DNA of 64,000 bases from Sesamum alatum (lineage: Eukaryota; Streptophyta; Magnoliopsida; Lamiales; Pedaliaceae), in the NCBI GenBank assembly GCA_034509735.1, contig JACGWO010000005.1, positions 31,154,479 to 31,218,478 of the forward strand. The letters are read 5' to 3'. The notes below the pieces were generated by a model, which ran no database searches, was not told the DNA's origin, and worked only from the letters and a program-made list of their open reading frames with translations. Position 1 is the first letter of the stretch, and each line of letters opens with the position of its first letter. Below are positions 13,659-26,400 of this stretch, one piece after another. Position numbers and translations under genes: made by a program.

Positions 13659-15249
13659 TCTTGCTGCGCTTGAAGAAAAACGATTAATTTTCTTGAATTT
13701 TTCCTGAGTATTTCACAAGAATTGTTAACTGAGTTGGTGATGGTGATGGTGATAGGTATAGTAGTGGACATGCAAAGGCAATCATGCAGAAAGTTGAGAA
13801 GATTTTCTTTTATTTTTCTTCCTTATCTGTTTTTCCATTTCTTTCTCTTTGTCTTTTTGTTGTTGTTTATTTGGACGTGAAGGCGGCCAGATTCGGCTCA
13901 CCACCATAACATCTATACAATGAAAGCCATTTTCACTCATAAACGACGATTTGTGACATAATTGTATTATTTTTTGTTGTTTTGGTAATATTATTGAGTT
14001 GGGTTTTTAAAAAAATAACATAATATATTAATTTATATATTTTATTATTGTTTATGATGTATTTTAAAACGTAATTTATTATATATACGCAGGACAACAT
14101 GTCACAACGATAATTGATATAATATGTCACTAAACATATTATCGTTTATTTCATATTTAAAGTTAGATAAATATACCATTATTTATTTTTGTCCACAAGA
14201 TTCACTCGTCTTTCTAGATGAATAGTTCGTAAAATAATTTAAAAGTAAATTATTTATAATTTTATTTACTTATTTTTTTTAAAATACAATTCTCCTATAC
14301 CCTAGCACGGGATGTTAACTAATTAATTAATAATTTAATAATATTTAAAATATATATTTTGATTGAGTGGGACAGAATCTGATTTGTGCAAATATTTTTC
14401 ACACTATTTGCCCAAGAAAAAGGCCAATTACAATGATTTATTGTATTTTTTACCTCGTAAGGCGATTAGTATAAAGTCTAGACATTCTTTCCCTTTATTC
14501 ATATTTTAGTTTAAATTTTTATTGTGTACTTTATTTCATCCGAAAATTATGGCATAATGGTTAAAGTTAAATACATAATGTCGGTTTTAAATCTTTACCA
14601 AGATGTTTGGCGAAATTAAACATATATATCCTAATATGCGTGTTAAATTTAACGTAGGGTCATGATTTTTTTGTGATGGCAAATCAGTTATAAAAACCTA
14701 ACATTTATGTGGCAGGCACAATCGTCCCCAGGTTGTAGCATGTAATTTGTTTTTTCATTTTGTCTAAAAAGAAAAGATTTAATTTTTAATTGAAAAACTA
14801 TGATTGCAAAAAGAATTTTGCATTAACCCAATCAATTAGATGCCTTCAAGCTGATTTTTACAATTGTCAAGCTGACATAAAAGTAAATATCAATGACACA
14901 GTCTAATAAGTAAAGTTGAGATCTTATAATTATAAATTCATGAGTTTAAATTACATTAAGATGTGGTATTGATCTATTTAATGTTAGTTATTAGCATATT
15001 ATGGCAGTATGTATTAATTATTTATAAAATATTTAATATATTTGTAATCAATTCGCTTATAAAAAAGTTGAAGAGAAAAGGTTCATCACAAAATATAGGA
15101 ATAATTTTTGTGGGGCTAAAATGATATTAATCTAAACTGTATGACCCGAAAATGAAATAAAAAAACCACAGGGCTGTAGTATAACAACCCCGCGTTTGGG
15201 GAGGAATTCAAACGCACACACTAAGGCACGCAGAGAGAAGCAGAAGACG
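13659..15249. other. Divergent intergenic region, no gene seen
   Basis: AT-rich DNA between the TauD-like gene and the destruction-box gene, presumably containing both promoters. About 14880-15010 has a tRNA-like box-B motif (TCATGAGTTTAAATTACA) in a setting that recalls tRNA-derived SINE remnants, but it is too decayed to call. Confidence 0.5.
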
Positions 15250-17891
15250 ATGCCGAAGAACACCAACGCAACGAAATCAAGAATGAGGTCGAAATCGACG
15301 AGGAAGACACTCCGAGACGTTTCGAATGCAAAAACTGATATCAAGTCTGCCAATATTTTCAAGAAAATCGAAGAAAACGGGGATACGACGGGAGACGATT
15401 CGCTCGATCGCCTCCTCCTCGCGCACTCGGATCTCTCCTCCCTCTTACGGCAGGTAATGGACTATCCACTGTGAAAAATCATTTGAATGAAGCGGAGTTT
15501 ACTTTCTGATTCGTTCTACTTTGTTTGTACTGTTTTTAAGATCCAGGGTTTTGTGTGTTCAATTTTATTTGGTAATTTGATGATTCTCTGATTATAAGTG
15601 TCAGCCTTCATCCGATTTTTGTGTTCTGACTTGGCTTAATTTTGTTAAGTGGACACTTTCTATATGGAAATTGGCTCACCATTAATCAGGAAATTCTTTA
15701 ACAGTTTCTTAATTCAGGTTTTAAGTCATTGTTAGGACTACGAACCAAACAGAGGTGCAATGAGATACTTTTTATAAACGCTTTACTTTCGGTTCCTGGA
15801 ATTTTGTTTCTGTCATAGGTTGCAATTTTATTAGCAAAGTGGTTAGAGATAAGGGTTTCAGAGTTTTTGAGTGGCTGAAGCCCGAACCTTCAACGCATGG
15901 CTGAATTACTTTGTTTGTTCAACCTACTGGGTGTACATGTCTTGTTTTGTTTGTTTTGATATCAGGAATTGGGTTTTAACATGCCTAATTTAAACTGATT
16001 TAGTGTGTAGTTGATCCTCTGGAATTCAAGAAATGAGCAACTGTTTGAATAATACTACAATTCAATGTGTTTGGATTACAAAAATTAGGTAGAGATATTG
16101 TTCAATGATGGGGATTTTAAGGAGCAAAAGAGAACTTTGAGGGGGAAGAGATCATGTTACGACAAAAATTAGCATATGTGATCCCGCATTAAAATAATAA
16201 TAACTTGATAACCCACAAAATATGGTGGTGCTGTTTCATCCAGGCCCATGGAGTGGGAATACGAGCGAGACTTTCATGGACAGAGATCCACGAAGTTCAC
16301 ATTTGTTCTTGTCTTATAGAAATGATTAATCCAAATTGGAGTCTATTGTGCCAACTTATAAATAAGTCCAAATATACACTTCCCTCTCTTTCTGTGCCCT
16401 GCTTACAAATTGCTTACTTCATGGCCATCTTATTGGTGAAGATACAGTATTTACTTCTTCAACTCATTCGCTGACAGGTTGATGAACTGGTTGTCCAAGC
16501 AATCCAGCTGACGAGCAATAAAGGGAGGAAGGAAATTAGACAATTTGCAGATGTCTTGTCTGATATGCAAACTTCATTGAAGGTTGATCATCTGTTTGAT
16601 TCTTTTGTTTTGTGATACATTCCTCACTTTAAAATATTTCAAGTTTTGAATGTATGATTCTGCAGCCCTGGGTTCCCAGATTTCAAAAGGCACTTTCCAG
16701 TCAATCTACGGGGCCTGAGAATAAGCCAGAACAATCAATGGAAAGCACTGTAGTTTATGTACCTAAAGAAAGTACAAATGATGTCACAGAAAGCCCTGAA
16801 CAAACCAAGTGGGAGTCACTCGTCTCTCCATCACCCCTGGTTTCCTGGCGGGCTGAATGCAATACCGAAGGTGGTAGGCAATTGTTTCTACTCACACCAC
16901 TGCCTCAATCAAAGGCCTTTTCATCCAAATGTCAGGCATCATCCATCCCTGCATTTGACAAGGTTAAATCTGATGATATCCCCCACCCAGTATCTCTTTT
17001 TGATTCAGTTGGAAACTTAGGTAATGATCTGCCAGAAAGCATATCAGCAAAGCCACCTCGGAACAAGGTTTTGGATGTAGATACCAAGTGTGCTTCTCCA
17101 GAAAACTATTCAAAAACAAATTGCTCTATGTTTATCACGACTCCATGCTTGAAAATGTCGCCACCTAAGTCTTGCATATTGCTTGAGCCGGTGTCTGAGT
17201 TCTCCAGGAAGAAAAATCAGAGGGTCCATAAATCTACACCTTATCCTACTGGAGTTCACAATTCTAGCGAGTCCATAGATTCTGAATCTTCCAGCAGTCA
17301 AACTTCAGATGATCTAAAGGTGAAGTATCCTGAGCTTTTTGGAATAAAACTAAACAAGTTTGGAAACAGAACGGTGGCAGAAGATTCACCAAATTGGATT
17401 GTTTCACCTCCTAAGACCTGTGTTATAATGGAGCCTTCAGATGAGAAATTGCTGACAAATCTTGCGGGTAATTGCTTGCTGCCAAAAACTACTGCACTCC
17501 ATACTCAGCGAAAGGACTTGTCCTTAGTGGACGAAAGCCATTACCAAGGTGACTCTGGCATAACCATGAAAACTCACCAACAAGGTTCTTATCTTTCAGT
17601 ATTTTTACTATTGACTTATAACGATCTGAATCTCTGATTAAAGTTGTTTGTTTCACTGTCTCAGCAGATATTAGCTGTAAACTTGATTTAGATGAAAGCA
17701 CTCCTATGATTAAGGAGCCTATGAGCAGTTTCCGAATGGGAAAACATCCAGGGGAGAACACCTTGAAGAAGGAACTGTGGACAAAATTTGAAGCAGCATC
17801 CACTCATGGTATCCGTTTCAATGGGTCTATTCTTCAAAAGACTGCTCAGAAAGGATTTCTTGACCGGTTGGACGAGGTCCTCGATGCATGA
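15250..17891 (+). CDS. Unrecognised protein with destruction box and SPPK repeats
   Basis: Four exons (15250-15453, 16478-16582, 16666-17584, 17665-17891) join in frame to 484 aa. I do not recognise the family. The N-terminus is basic and contains RKTLRDVSN (residues 18-26), a perfect RxxLxxxxN destruction box. Residues about 50-115 are predicted helical (SLDRLLLAHSDLSSLLRQ onward) and followed by WVPRFQKAL. The rest is Ser/Pro-rich and low in hydrophobic residues. It includes a motif seen twice, SPPKSCILLEP (268-278) and SPPKTCVIMEP (350-360), plus several minimal CDK sites (TTP, MSP, DSP, VSP, STP). The C-terminus is an acidic helix ending LDRLDEVLDA. A cell-cycle-regulated nuclear protein, perhaps kinetochore- or cohesion-linked, is inference only. 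The last intron ends in a tandem NAGNAG acceptor, so residue 410 may be present or absent. Confidence 0.75.
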
Positions 17892-19750
17892 TTCAGTGTC
17901 ATTAGTAAGAATCTGAGGGCTGCACAAAGCTGGTACAAAATCTGCAGTTTTGACAGGCAAAACCTGATCATGCCAAAACTTCACCTTAGTGACCTGGTTT
18001 GGAGGACTTTGGAGATGATGCATATGTTGTAACCATATGGTTGTAAGATATGAATAACTAAAACTTAATGATGTGTCCTCCATCTGCAGGTCACTTTTAG
18101 TACAGATAATTTCCACATCGTTTTATTTTAAATCAACTAATCGTCACCACTGCACGCGATCTCCGTGAGCATATAAAAAGAATTGTGGGGTGTGAGATAA
18201 TGAGAAATGGGAAATTTGTGAAAAGAAACAAAGTTGTTGTGAGGAATAAGAAAGAAAGAAAAGTTCGTAAGAAAAAATAATTGTGGAGCGGGTATATTGC
18301 GCATGTGAGGAGGAGCTAATACGGTAGTTAAATTTTATCGTGCACTTTTTTCATAATTAAATATATTTCTTTTTGGAAAATATGAAATTCTCGATTCTTA
18401 TTTTTACACGAGTACATGATCATATCGACTCTTACACACAATATTCAGGATTATATCAGAATTGCTACCGTAACTTAGAACTAGATAATAACATATAAAC
18501 AGGTCCGAGTAAAATCAATTTTCATAACCTGGACCAAGTTCTAAAATTACAACAACAAAAAAGAAAGTAAACTACAATGCTATAAGCCATGACAGTTGGC
18601 TAGTAATAAGACTTCTGAGAGGTGTGCAAAATTGATATTGGTATGTTGGTAAAGTGCTCATGGCAGCCTTTACATAGGCACACCACCACCACCATCTTTA
18701 ATGCAGCATTGAATCACCATTAAGGCTGAAATAATAAGTCATTAATGACATTAAACGAGCCTATTTGGAGTAAACGAGACATTTGAGCTGGGGAATGGAG
18801 ACGTTTCTTTGACGACTTGTGTCCCTATCAATTGGACACAGGCATCGTGATAAAACCCCATGCCTTGAATATGCTATTAAGCTCCTAAGACGACATGAAC
18901 ACCTTGGATAAGAAGTACCATAAGAGAAACAGAAAAGCCATGATTATGAATAGTTAGGGGCACCTCTGAGCACTGACCTTGGTAGGCTAAGTATTTGCGT
19001 TGCCTACATAACTCAAATACGTGGCATTACTAATATAGATAATCATGGGAAGTCACCAACCTGTGGTTGGATGATGTTGTGGGTACTCCCGGAATGGATG
19101 AGAATAAAAATGGGGTGGTCATGTATAACAACTGATAAGGCATAAGATTTTGGAGGACTGCCGGCCGAGATAAGTGGCAGGAGAAAGGTGGAAATGGGAG
19201 CACTATCAAACTAAGGATGGAATTAGCACTAGTGGTTGGGTTATATTTTCATCACATTTGAAACAGAGATCTTGTGGTCGAGGTTGTTGCATTTCAGCGG
19301 GTGAGAGACGGCGAATAGGTAGAGATGGGCAAGGTTGTGGGGGTGTGGGAAATAATGGAGCATTTGGCGGAAGTAAGAGAATCCACGTATTTGAAGTGAG
19401 TGTAGGAAAAAACATATGAGAAGGTATGATCAAATTGGTTGTTATAAAAAAATGACCAAATTGGTCACATAGCACACATAAGTCACAAAATTATATAAAA
19501 TTTTCTTCAAAATAAAACGAATGTCTGATTGGTTGTACCTTCATTGGACCAAGTCAATGTAGTGTTTGGTTGTAGAATACTTTTTAAATTTGATAAAAGA
19601 AAAATCTCAAATGTATTTCACTACTTACAAAAATAAGAAACATATCGTTTCAGATATAATCATTAGACTTTTTTTTTCTATTTTTTTATCCAACACATTG
19701 TACATAATTACACTTTTATCTCACATCCAGCCACATAGTAATAAAAAAAA
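17892..19750. other. Intergenic, no gene identified
   Basis: After the 3' UTR of the upstream gene, 18580-19420 is less AT-rich than typical intergenic DNA here and has a short plus-strand frame at 19174-19419 that matches nothing I recognise. It could be a decayed retroelement or a non-coding transcript; I cannot decide. Confidence 0.4.
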
Positions 19751-20175
19751 TATATAATTACAACGAGTTATCTTAATATTTGATATAATTATAAATACCC
19801 TCTTGTTATTTAGGAAGTCACAACACCTCCATGATTTTTAACGTTCGTTCAATAACTAGCTCGTTTCGTTAGATTTTCATTCATTTTTTTGTGTAAAATG
19901 AATCAAAATGTTCTTGTGTACGATGAAATTGTTTTAGTTAATTTTAAATTTTCTAAATGGACTATAAGGACAAAAAGGAAATTTCACATCGTTACCATTT
20001 TTCTACCAATTTTTAACCTTACAAAAAAAAGACATAATTGCAAATTGGGCATTTCCAAATATTCATCAAAGTATTGCATAATTTCATCAAATATCGAGAG
20101 TATGGATAATTTTTTAAATAATGAGAACTATTTACAATTATGTTAAATCTCATGAATACTTATTGTGATTTAGGC
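19751..20175. mobile_element. Mutator-type MITE (family 1, copy 1)
   Basis: About 425 bp. The left end (TATATAATTACAACGAG) and the reverse complement of the right end (GCCTAAATCACAATAAG) are imperfect inverted repeats that continue for about 65 bases. Flanks TAAAAAAAA (19742-19750) and TTAAAAAAA (20176-20184) match 8 of 9, though low complexity weakens this. Internal sequence near 19805-19890 parallels the copy at 49514-49935, which has almost the same length. Non-coding. Confidence 0.6.
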
Positions 20176-20474
20176 TTAAAAAAATATCACATCTCAACCA
20201 AATTTAGATGAGATGAGATAGGATGAAAACACAAGCAATCAAAGGCCTAAATTCTTTACTTGAGACAATTACGTTAATTTAGTTCCATCTAACTCTTTAC
20301 AATGAAAATGAAGAAAAAAAATAAACAATAATAAAACCAAATTAAAATCAAAATTGTGGAAGTGAAAATAAAGATAAAAAAAAAAACTCTTAAAACCCCA
20401 TCCCGGGCCCCGGCAAAAGAAAACCCTTAAACCTCAACTTCCCGGTTCTGCTACTGCACGCACACAGTAGAACA

Positions 20475-23400
20475 ATGGCCGATTCGATTCAATGGATCCA
20501 GCACGTCGAATTGTACGTCAGCTCCTCCGCTACTCCGTCGCAGCAGGTACACTCTTCGTGATTTTTCGATTGATTGCAGAATGAGTCTGAAGATGTTTCT
20601 TCCACCTTTTTGCAAGTTCCTGTTCTTTGTTACTGGCCAAGTTGTCATTTGCCAAATTATGCTGTATTGGAACTATCCACGTCTTGCATGAGTAGTTTAT
20701 GCTGTGAATTTGAATTACAGGCTGCGAGTGTTGACGCGGTTGCCACTTTGTTGAAGAATGATTTGTTAACTCTGGAGGCACTTGTACGTCTTTCTTTTTG
20801 TCCATTCGTTCTAACTGTATAATGTGTTTTCAATGATTATTTTGATCTATTCTTCTACTTCTTTTGGAAAAAAGAAAAAGGAAATTTACAATGATGAGGG
20901 TGAATGTTATTGCCATGTATACAGGTGAGGGAAATGGAGATGTATTTGACTACCACTGATAGCATTATTCGCTCTAGAGGTAATGTTGTCTTTGTATTGC
21001 CGTTGAAGTTTTTCAGTTGTACTCACGCCAGATGTTGTGCTTGGCTATGTGATGATTTTCTGAGCTTGTGCCATATGTTTTATATTTTCAAGCCGGGCCA
21101 CTTTATGTGGCAGCTTGGGAGGTATCTCCTGCCACTATGGAAGCCAGTGAATTTTGCCTAGTATTTGGGTTTGGCAGTTCTGGTTTATGTTGATAGGAGA
21201 TATTTCTGGAGAGGAAAAAGTCTATAATAATCATTAATTTAGCATATATTTTTCGTGATTGTCCCCTCGATTTTGGTCTCACTTAAAGATACAAATGTGA
21301 ATGAGGATAAGCAGTATTTCATGTTTTTGGTGGCAGATGAACCTGGGTGTTGATTTATTAACAGAATTAAGTTGTCTCTTTTCTGGGCTCCTGCACTGAT
21401 ATGAAGTTATCAGTTATCACACAGATTAATATTTCTGAAGACTGACTTACTACATGCTATCATTCAGGAATCCTCCTCCTTGGCGAACTTTTGGCACAAC
21501 TAACATTGAAGCCCTTGGATAGTACTTCAATACATAGTCTAATAGGATTCTTCACAGAAAGACTGGTGAGTAGACAATTATATGGAAAAAGTTGATCTAC
21601 CTGCTCAGTCTTGCTCTTTACTTTTGTAATTGAATATTTTATTCATCATTGCCTCTTTGAGAAAATTTTCATTTTATTTTTTTTGTCTATTTGATATGTT
21701 GTTTGCTTCTATCTTGATTAGTTCTTTTGAAATCGTTCATTGTAGTCATGACATCAGTCTACATGTATGTTTTTGTTTAGATATGTATAGGTGATCTTAA
21801 TGATATCAATACATCAAATGAGTAAGGAATACTTAAAATAAGAAATATAAATGTAGAGAGATCATGACATTATAAGTTGGGTCATGGAATGTTATCAGTG
21901 CATGATTGTATCATGAGAGGTACCTCAGAAGCCATGGTGCTGGTTCGACACTGCTAAAGGAATTAGACATATTTTTGGATTTTTCTACTGAGGACTGCAT
22001 GTCAGTAGTCAGTGCTTGCTCAAAGGATTTATCATTTGAAAAGAAGGGTTTTGGGTCTCATGAAATAATGTGCAAGTGAAAGTCCAGGAAGCTAAGCGAA
22101 CTGGAAAGACCTTTCCTTGTTATGCATTACTTGACTGCTCACTTGTCTGGTCTACCCTAATGTGGGTAACGAAGCATATACTGCTCTCATGCAATATGCA
22201 TCAGAATAACTATGTCATTCATCATATAAATATCATGTGAGCTATAAAAATGGGGTAAGTACATTACAATCACTCCATGTGGAATGACCCTACAATTTAA
22301 ATCTACTGGCGCCTTATTTTCTTGTCATGTTAGTTTATGATAATTATTTGTGAATTTGGAAATACTCCTGATCAAGATCCTCTTGGCACTAATATTAACT
22401 TTCCAATGTTCCACACAGCCATTTTCCAAGCCCAAGGTCTTTGGTGACACCTGCATAAGAGAATTTGCCTGCTTTTCTATCTGCTTGAACCTTTTAAGAG
22501 GCCTTGAATTGATATCTGAGTTCTTAATCAGTGTTTCACTCTATGTAATAAAGCCTTATGGTTCATCAAGAATTTACTGCTCAACTTGAGTGCTATTTTA
22601 CCTTTATATTTTTGTTTAAATAATTGGTGCACTGAGCTTTAATTCTATCATTATAAAAGACAGATAATATATTATGTATATCAGGCAGATTGGAAAGCAT
22701 TACGAGGTGCAATTGTCGGTTGCTTGGCATTATTGAGGAGAAAAAGTGATGTTGGAATAGTAACTGATAGTGAGGCAAGGGCTGTTGCTCAATCTTACCT
22801 CCAAAATCTGCAGGTGCAGTCCTTGGGGCAACATGATAGGAAGGTAAATCCTGGTACATTCCATGTGGCACTACGCCCTTTATTTCTTGTGCTAACTATA
22901 TTTGATAACTCTGTTATCATGTTTTCAATTCTTTGCAGCTCAGCTTTCAACTCATGGAATGCTTATTAGATCGCTACTCTGGTGCAATGGCGGATTTGGT
23001 AACCTAATTTTGCTTTTCTCCATCTATTCTTATTGGTGGTTTTCACTTTCCATTACCCATATATGGACTTACCAAATAATCAGAATGAATTGTTTTAAAA
23101 GTATTTTAAGTGGTTACCCTGTATCCTCTTGTGGCTTTTGCTTAAAATCGCTGAAGTATGGAAAAGGGACTCGACCTAAGTTTTCACCAGAAGCTGCTGC
23201 CCAGTGCATACCTTGCGATTCTTTTAGCATCTATTATTTAAGTTGTTCTGAGGAGGAAAAAGTATGGATGTGAACTGATTTTTCCCCAACTCTTTGTGCG
23301 TATTCTTTAGTATCTTTGCATTGCTTTCGATAGTTACCCTATGGCCTTGCAAGTATTCTGAATCCTAATAACCAAATTCCTCTTCTTCTCAAGTAATATA

Positions 23401-26400
23401 TGTTCCTCAACTCACCACAATTCAAGTGTGATTTTTATTAAGCTCCAATTTAAAAGTTAAGATGGTGATAGTTCTGGAAGCTTGTAAGTTAAAACAGTAT
23501 AATGATGTCCGGTTACACAAGATATCCCCAGTTGTCTGACAAAAATAAGGCCTTGAATGATGTCATAGAACATCTGATCTATATGTTTGATTGGGTAATC
23601 TCTGTTTAAAATTTATCCTCTTTTTCCTCAACTTCTAGCTCCTTTTTTGGTTGGCAATGATGCTGAATCAAATTCTGAACTGAAACATGCTGCTTGGTCG
23701 ATTGGGTTTGTGTGAATTACCCTTTTCTTTTCTTTGTGGACTGGTAATTCTATTACACCATTTGCCTCTTTTATATCTTTTTCCTAAGGATTTAAGTTAA
23801 TTTGTATGAGTCATGTTTCTTTGTTAATGAAGATCTTAAGACTGTTCTCTCTCTCTACATCTGTCTGTTTTTTGTAGGGTGATAACCTTGTGTATGGAAT
23901 CTGTGAAGCTATTGATGGAGAAAAAGATCCTCACTGCTTATTGCTCGTATTTCGTATAGTGGAAAGTCTTGCACGATTATATCCCAGTCCTTCTGGGCCT
24001 TTAGCAAATTTTGCTGAAGATCTGTTCGAAATTTTAGGCTGTTACTTTCCCATCCATTTTACACATGTGAGGCCTCTTAACTCTGCTCTTGTTCTGTTCT
24101 GCATTTCGGTTCTTATACTTTTGTATCTGTGGTGATAACTCTTATTGCATTAAGCGGTGCACATTATATCCTAGATAAATTTGGAGTATGATTTGATTAA
24201 GTTTATGACATATTGCAAAGATGGTTGTGGCACATTAAGAGAAAGCTTGAAATATTTAAGATGATTGGACAGGTGCTGGTGGTAAGGAAGCAAGAATTAA
24301 CCTAAAATTACATGGAGTGAGGTATTTCTGAAGAATTTGGATTGTTGTAGTTTAAAGATTATCTTGTATCTCATAGTTAAAAAAACAAAAGATACATGCG
24401 ACTGACCCAGATAGATACAGGAGATATTTTTAAGTGGAGGATAAAATATATAGTGGAGACATCCTTGTGGAGTTAGTACTGCACTCAGTTATATTGTAAA
24501 TTTTTTTATTCATGATCTGATTCTAGGAATTTTAAGTTGATTATGTGACTTCAGCTATGGTTCTTGACGACCACAGCGGATTTTTGTACACTAGGAAAGG
24601 GCTGGTTTCTTTTCCTTAACTGTTACCAGTTTGTACTCGTCAAATAATTTTTATTTCATTTGTGCAGCCAAAAGGTGAGGATGATGATGTGAAGAGAGAG
24701 GAGCTCTCAAGGGCATTAATGGTATGTAATTGCTTCATGTATGTTAAAAAATAAATTCTAAGCTCGATTTAAAAATGCTGCTCTTGAATAGGCGTGGTTC
24801 CTTGCTATACCTTTGTAGAACATGTACAAATGGCCCTTTCTGACCTCTTTCTTATGTATGGCTTTGAATGCAGAAGTAAATAACAATACTTCTTGATTTC
24901 TGATGGCACTGCCATTTTACTACCTCATTTGCTGCATGTATTCATTTCTGGATCAACTTTGTGCAAATAGATTCCTGAAATTTTTGAGTTGATTGACAAC
25001 TGAACGTCATTGCAGCTTGTCTGCACAGATAAATTGCCTTTTCAATCTAATTACCTGGGATTCTCTGAACGTCAGTGATTAAGAATTGTTAAGACATATA
25101 GTTAAATGGAAAACATTAGACATAGGAGTTGCAAATGTGATGATGCATGTGATGCTTAGCATATTAGCATCTGTAAATCACTGATCCCTATCAATTTAGA
25201 GAATGATATTTGCTTTTAGATTCTTACTTCTATTTGATGTCTTTCAGCTGGCATTTGCTTCTACACCTCTTTTTGAACCATTTTCTATCCCGTTGCTGCT
25301 TGAAAAACTGTCGTCTTCTCTGCCATCAGCTAAGGTTGGTGCCAATCCGTTGGAATTTTGTTTCTCCTCCTAAATGATGATTCTTTATATTTGGGTTATT
25401 GGAAGAACTATATGTTGCTTGCAGGTGGAGTCATTTAAGTACCTTAGCTATTGCACGGGAAAATATGGACCAGAAAGGATGGCAAAACATGCTGATGCTC
25501 TCTGGTCTTCTCTAAAAGATATTGCATATCTTTCACCTCAATCTACGCTATCCATGGACCCTGAATCGATGAGCAGAATGAATTTTCAGGAGAGTGATGT
25601 TATGACACACGCTTTTGTACTTCTGCAGGAAGTTATTCGACAATGTGGAGATTTTATTAGTTTAATTATAGGTGACAATGACATAAAGACGTTTCTGAGC
25701 TCCCTGAATCAGTACAAGGGGTTTGATGATATTCCTTTACAAGTCAAACAGAGATTACATGCAGTTGGTCATATTCTGTCCACTTGTGCTAAAGCCTCGG
25801 CTGCATTGTGCAATAAGGTCTTCGAGAGTTTCTTTCCACTCCTCATGGATGGTTTGGGCCTTTCAGTTGCACAACCATCTCAGAATAGCTATCCAGATGA
25901 AGAATGTTTTTCTCCGGCCAAATTTAAATTTGGACCCCTTTATATCTGCATAGAACTTATTGCTGCATGCAAAAATTTGACCGTGTCCCTTTACAACTGC
26001 ACATCGGTCCATGATTTTTCTCATCAGAGATGGTGTTCAATGCTTAGCAGTTTCTCTGAATCACTTGTAAAGGCCTTCGTTTCCATGTTAAGATCAAATG
26101 ATGCTGATAATGAACAAAATGCTTACGTTTACTTTGGAGGTTAGTTATCTCTCTGACTGACGTCACTGCTTTTCTTGAAAATATGTTAGGTTTGCTCTGC
26201 TTGTTTATGCTCTTCTCACTTAATCTTTTTAGTGATTTAAATGGATAATGGTTCATATTCCCATTAGTATCATCCATCCCCCTAATTTGATAAATTGAGT
26301 TGACAATGAAATATTAAATTCAAGGGGACTCCATTTATTGTTTGTCCGGTGCAGAGGGTGACGGATCCATACGCCCAAAGCTTAGCCTTTCGGTCGTGTG

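Noticed and set aside
19174..19475. Overlapping plus and minus frames near 19.2-19.5 kb
   Set aside because: Low-complexity translations, no motif, no conserved start or splice context.
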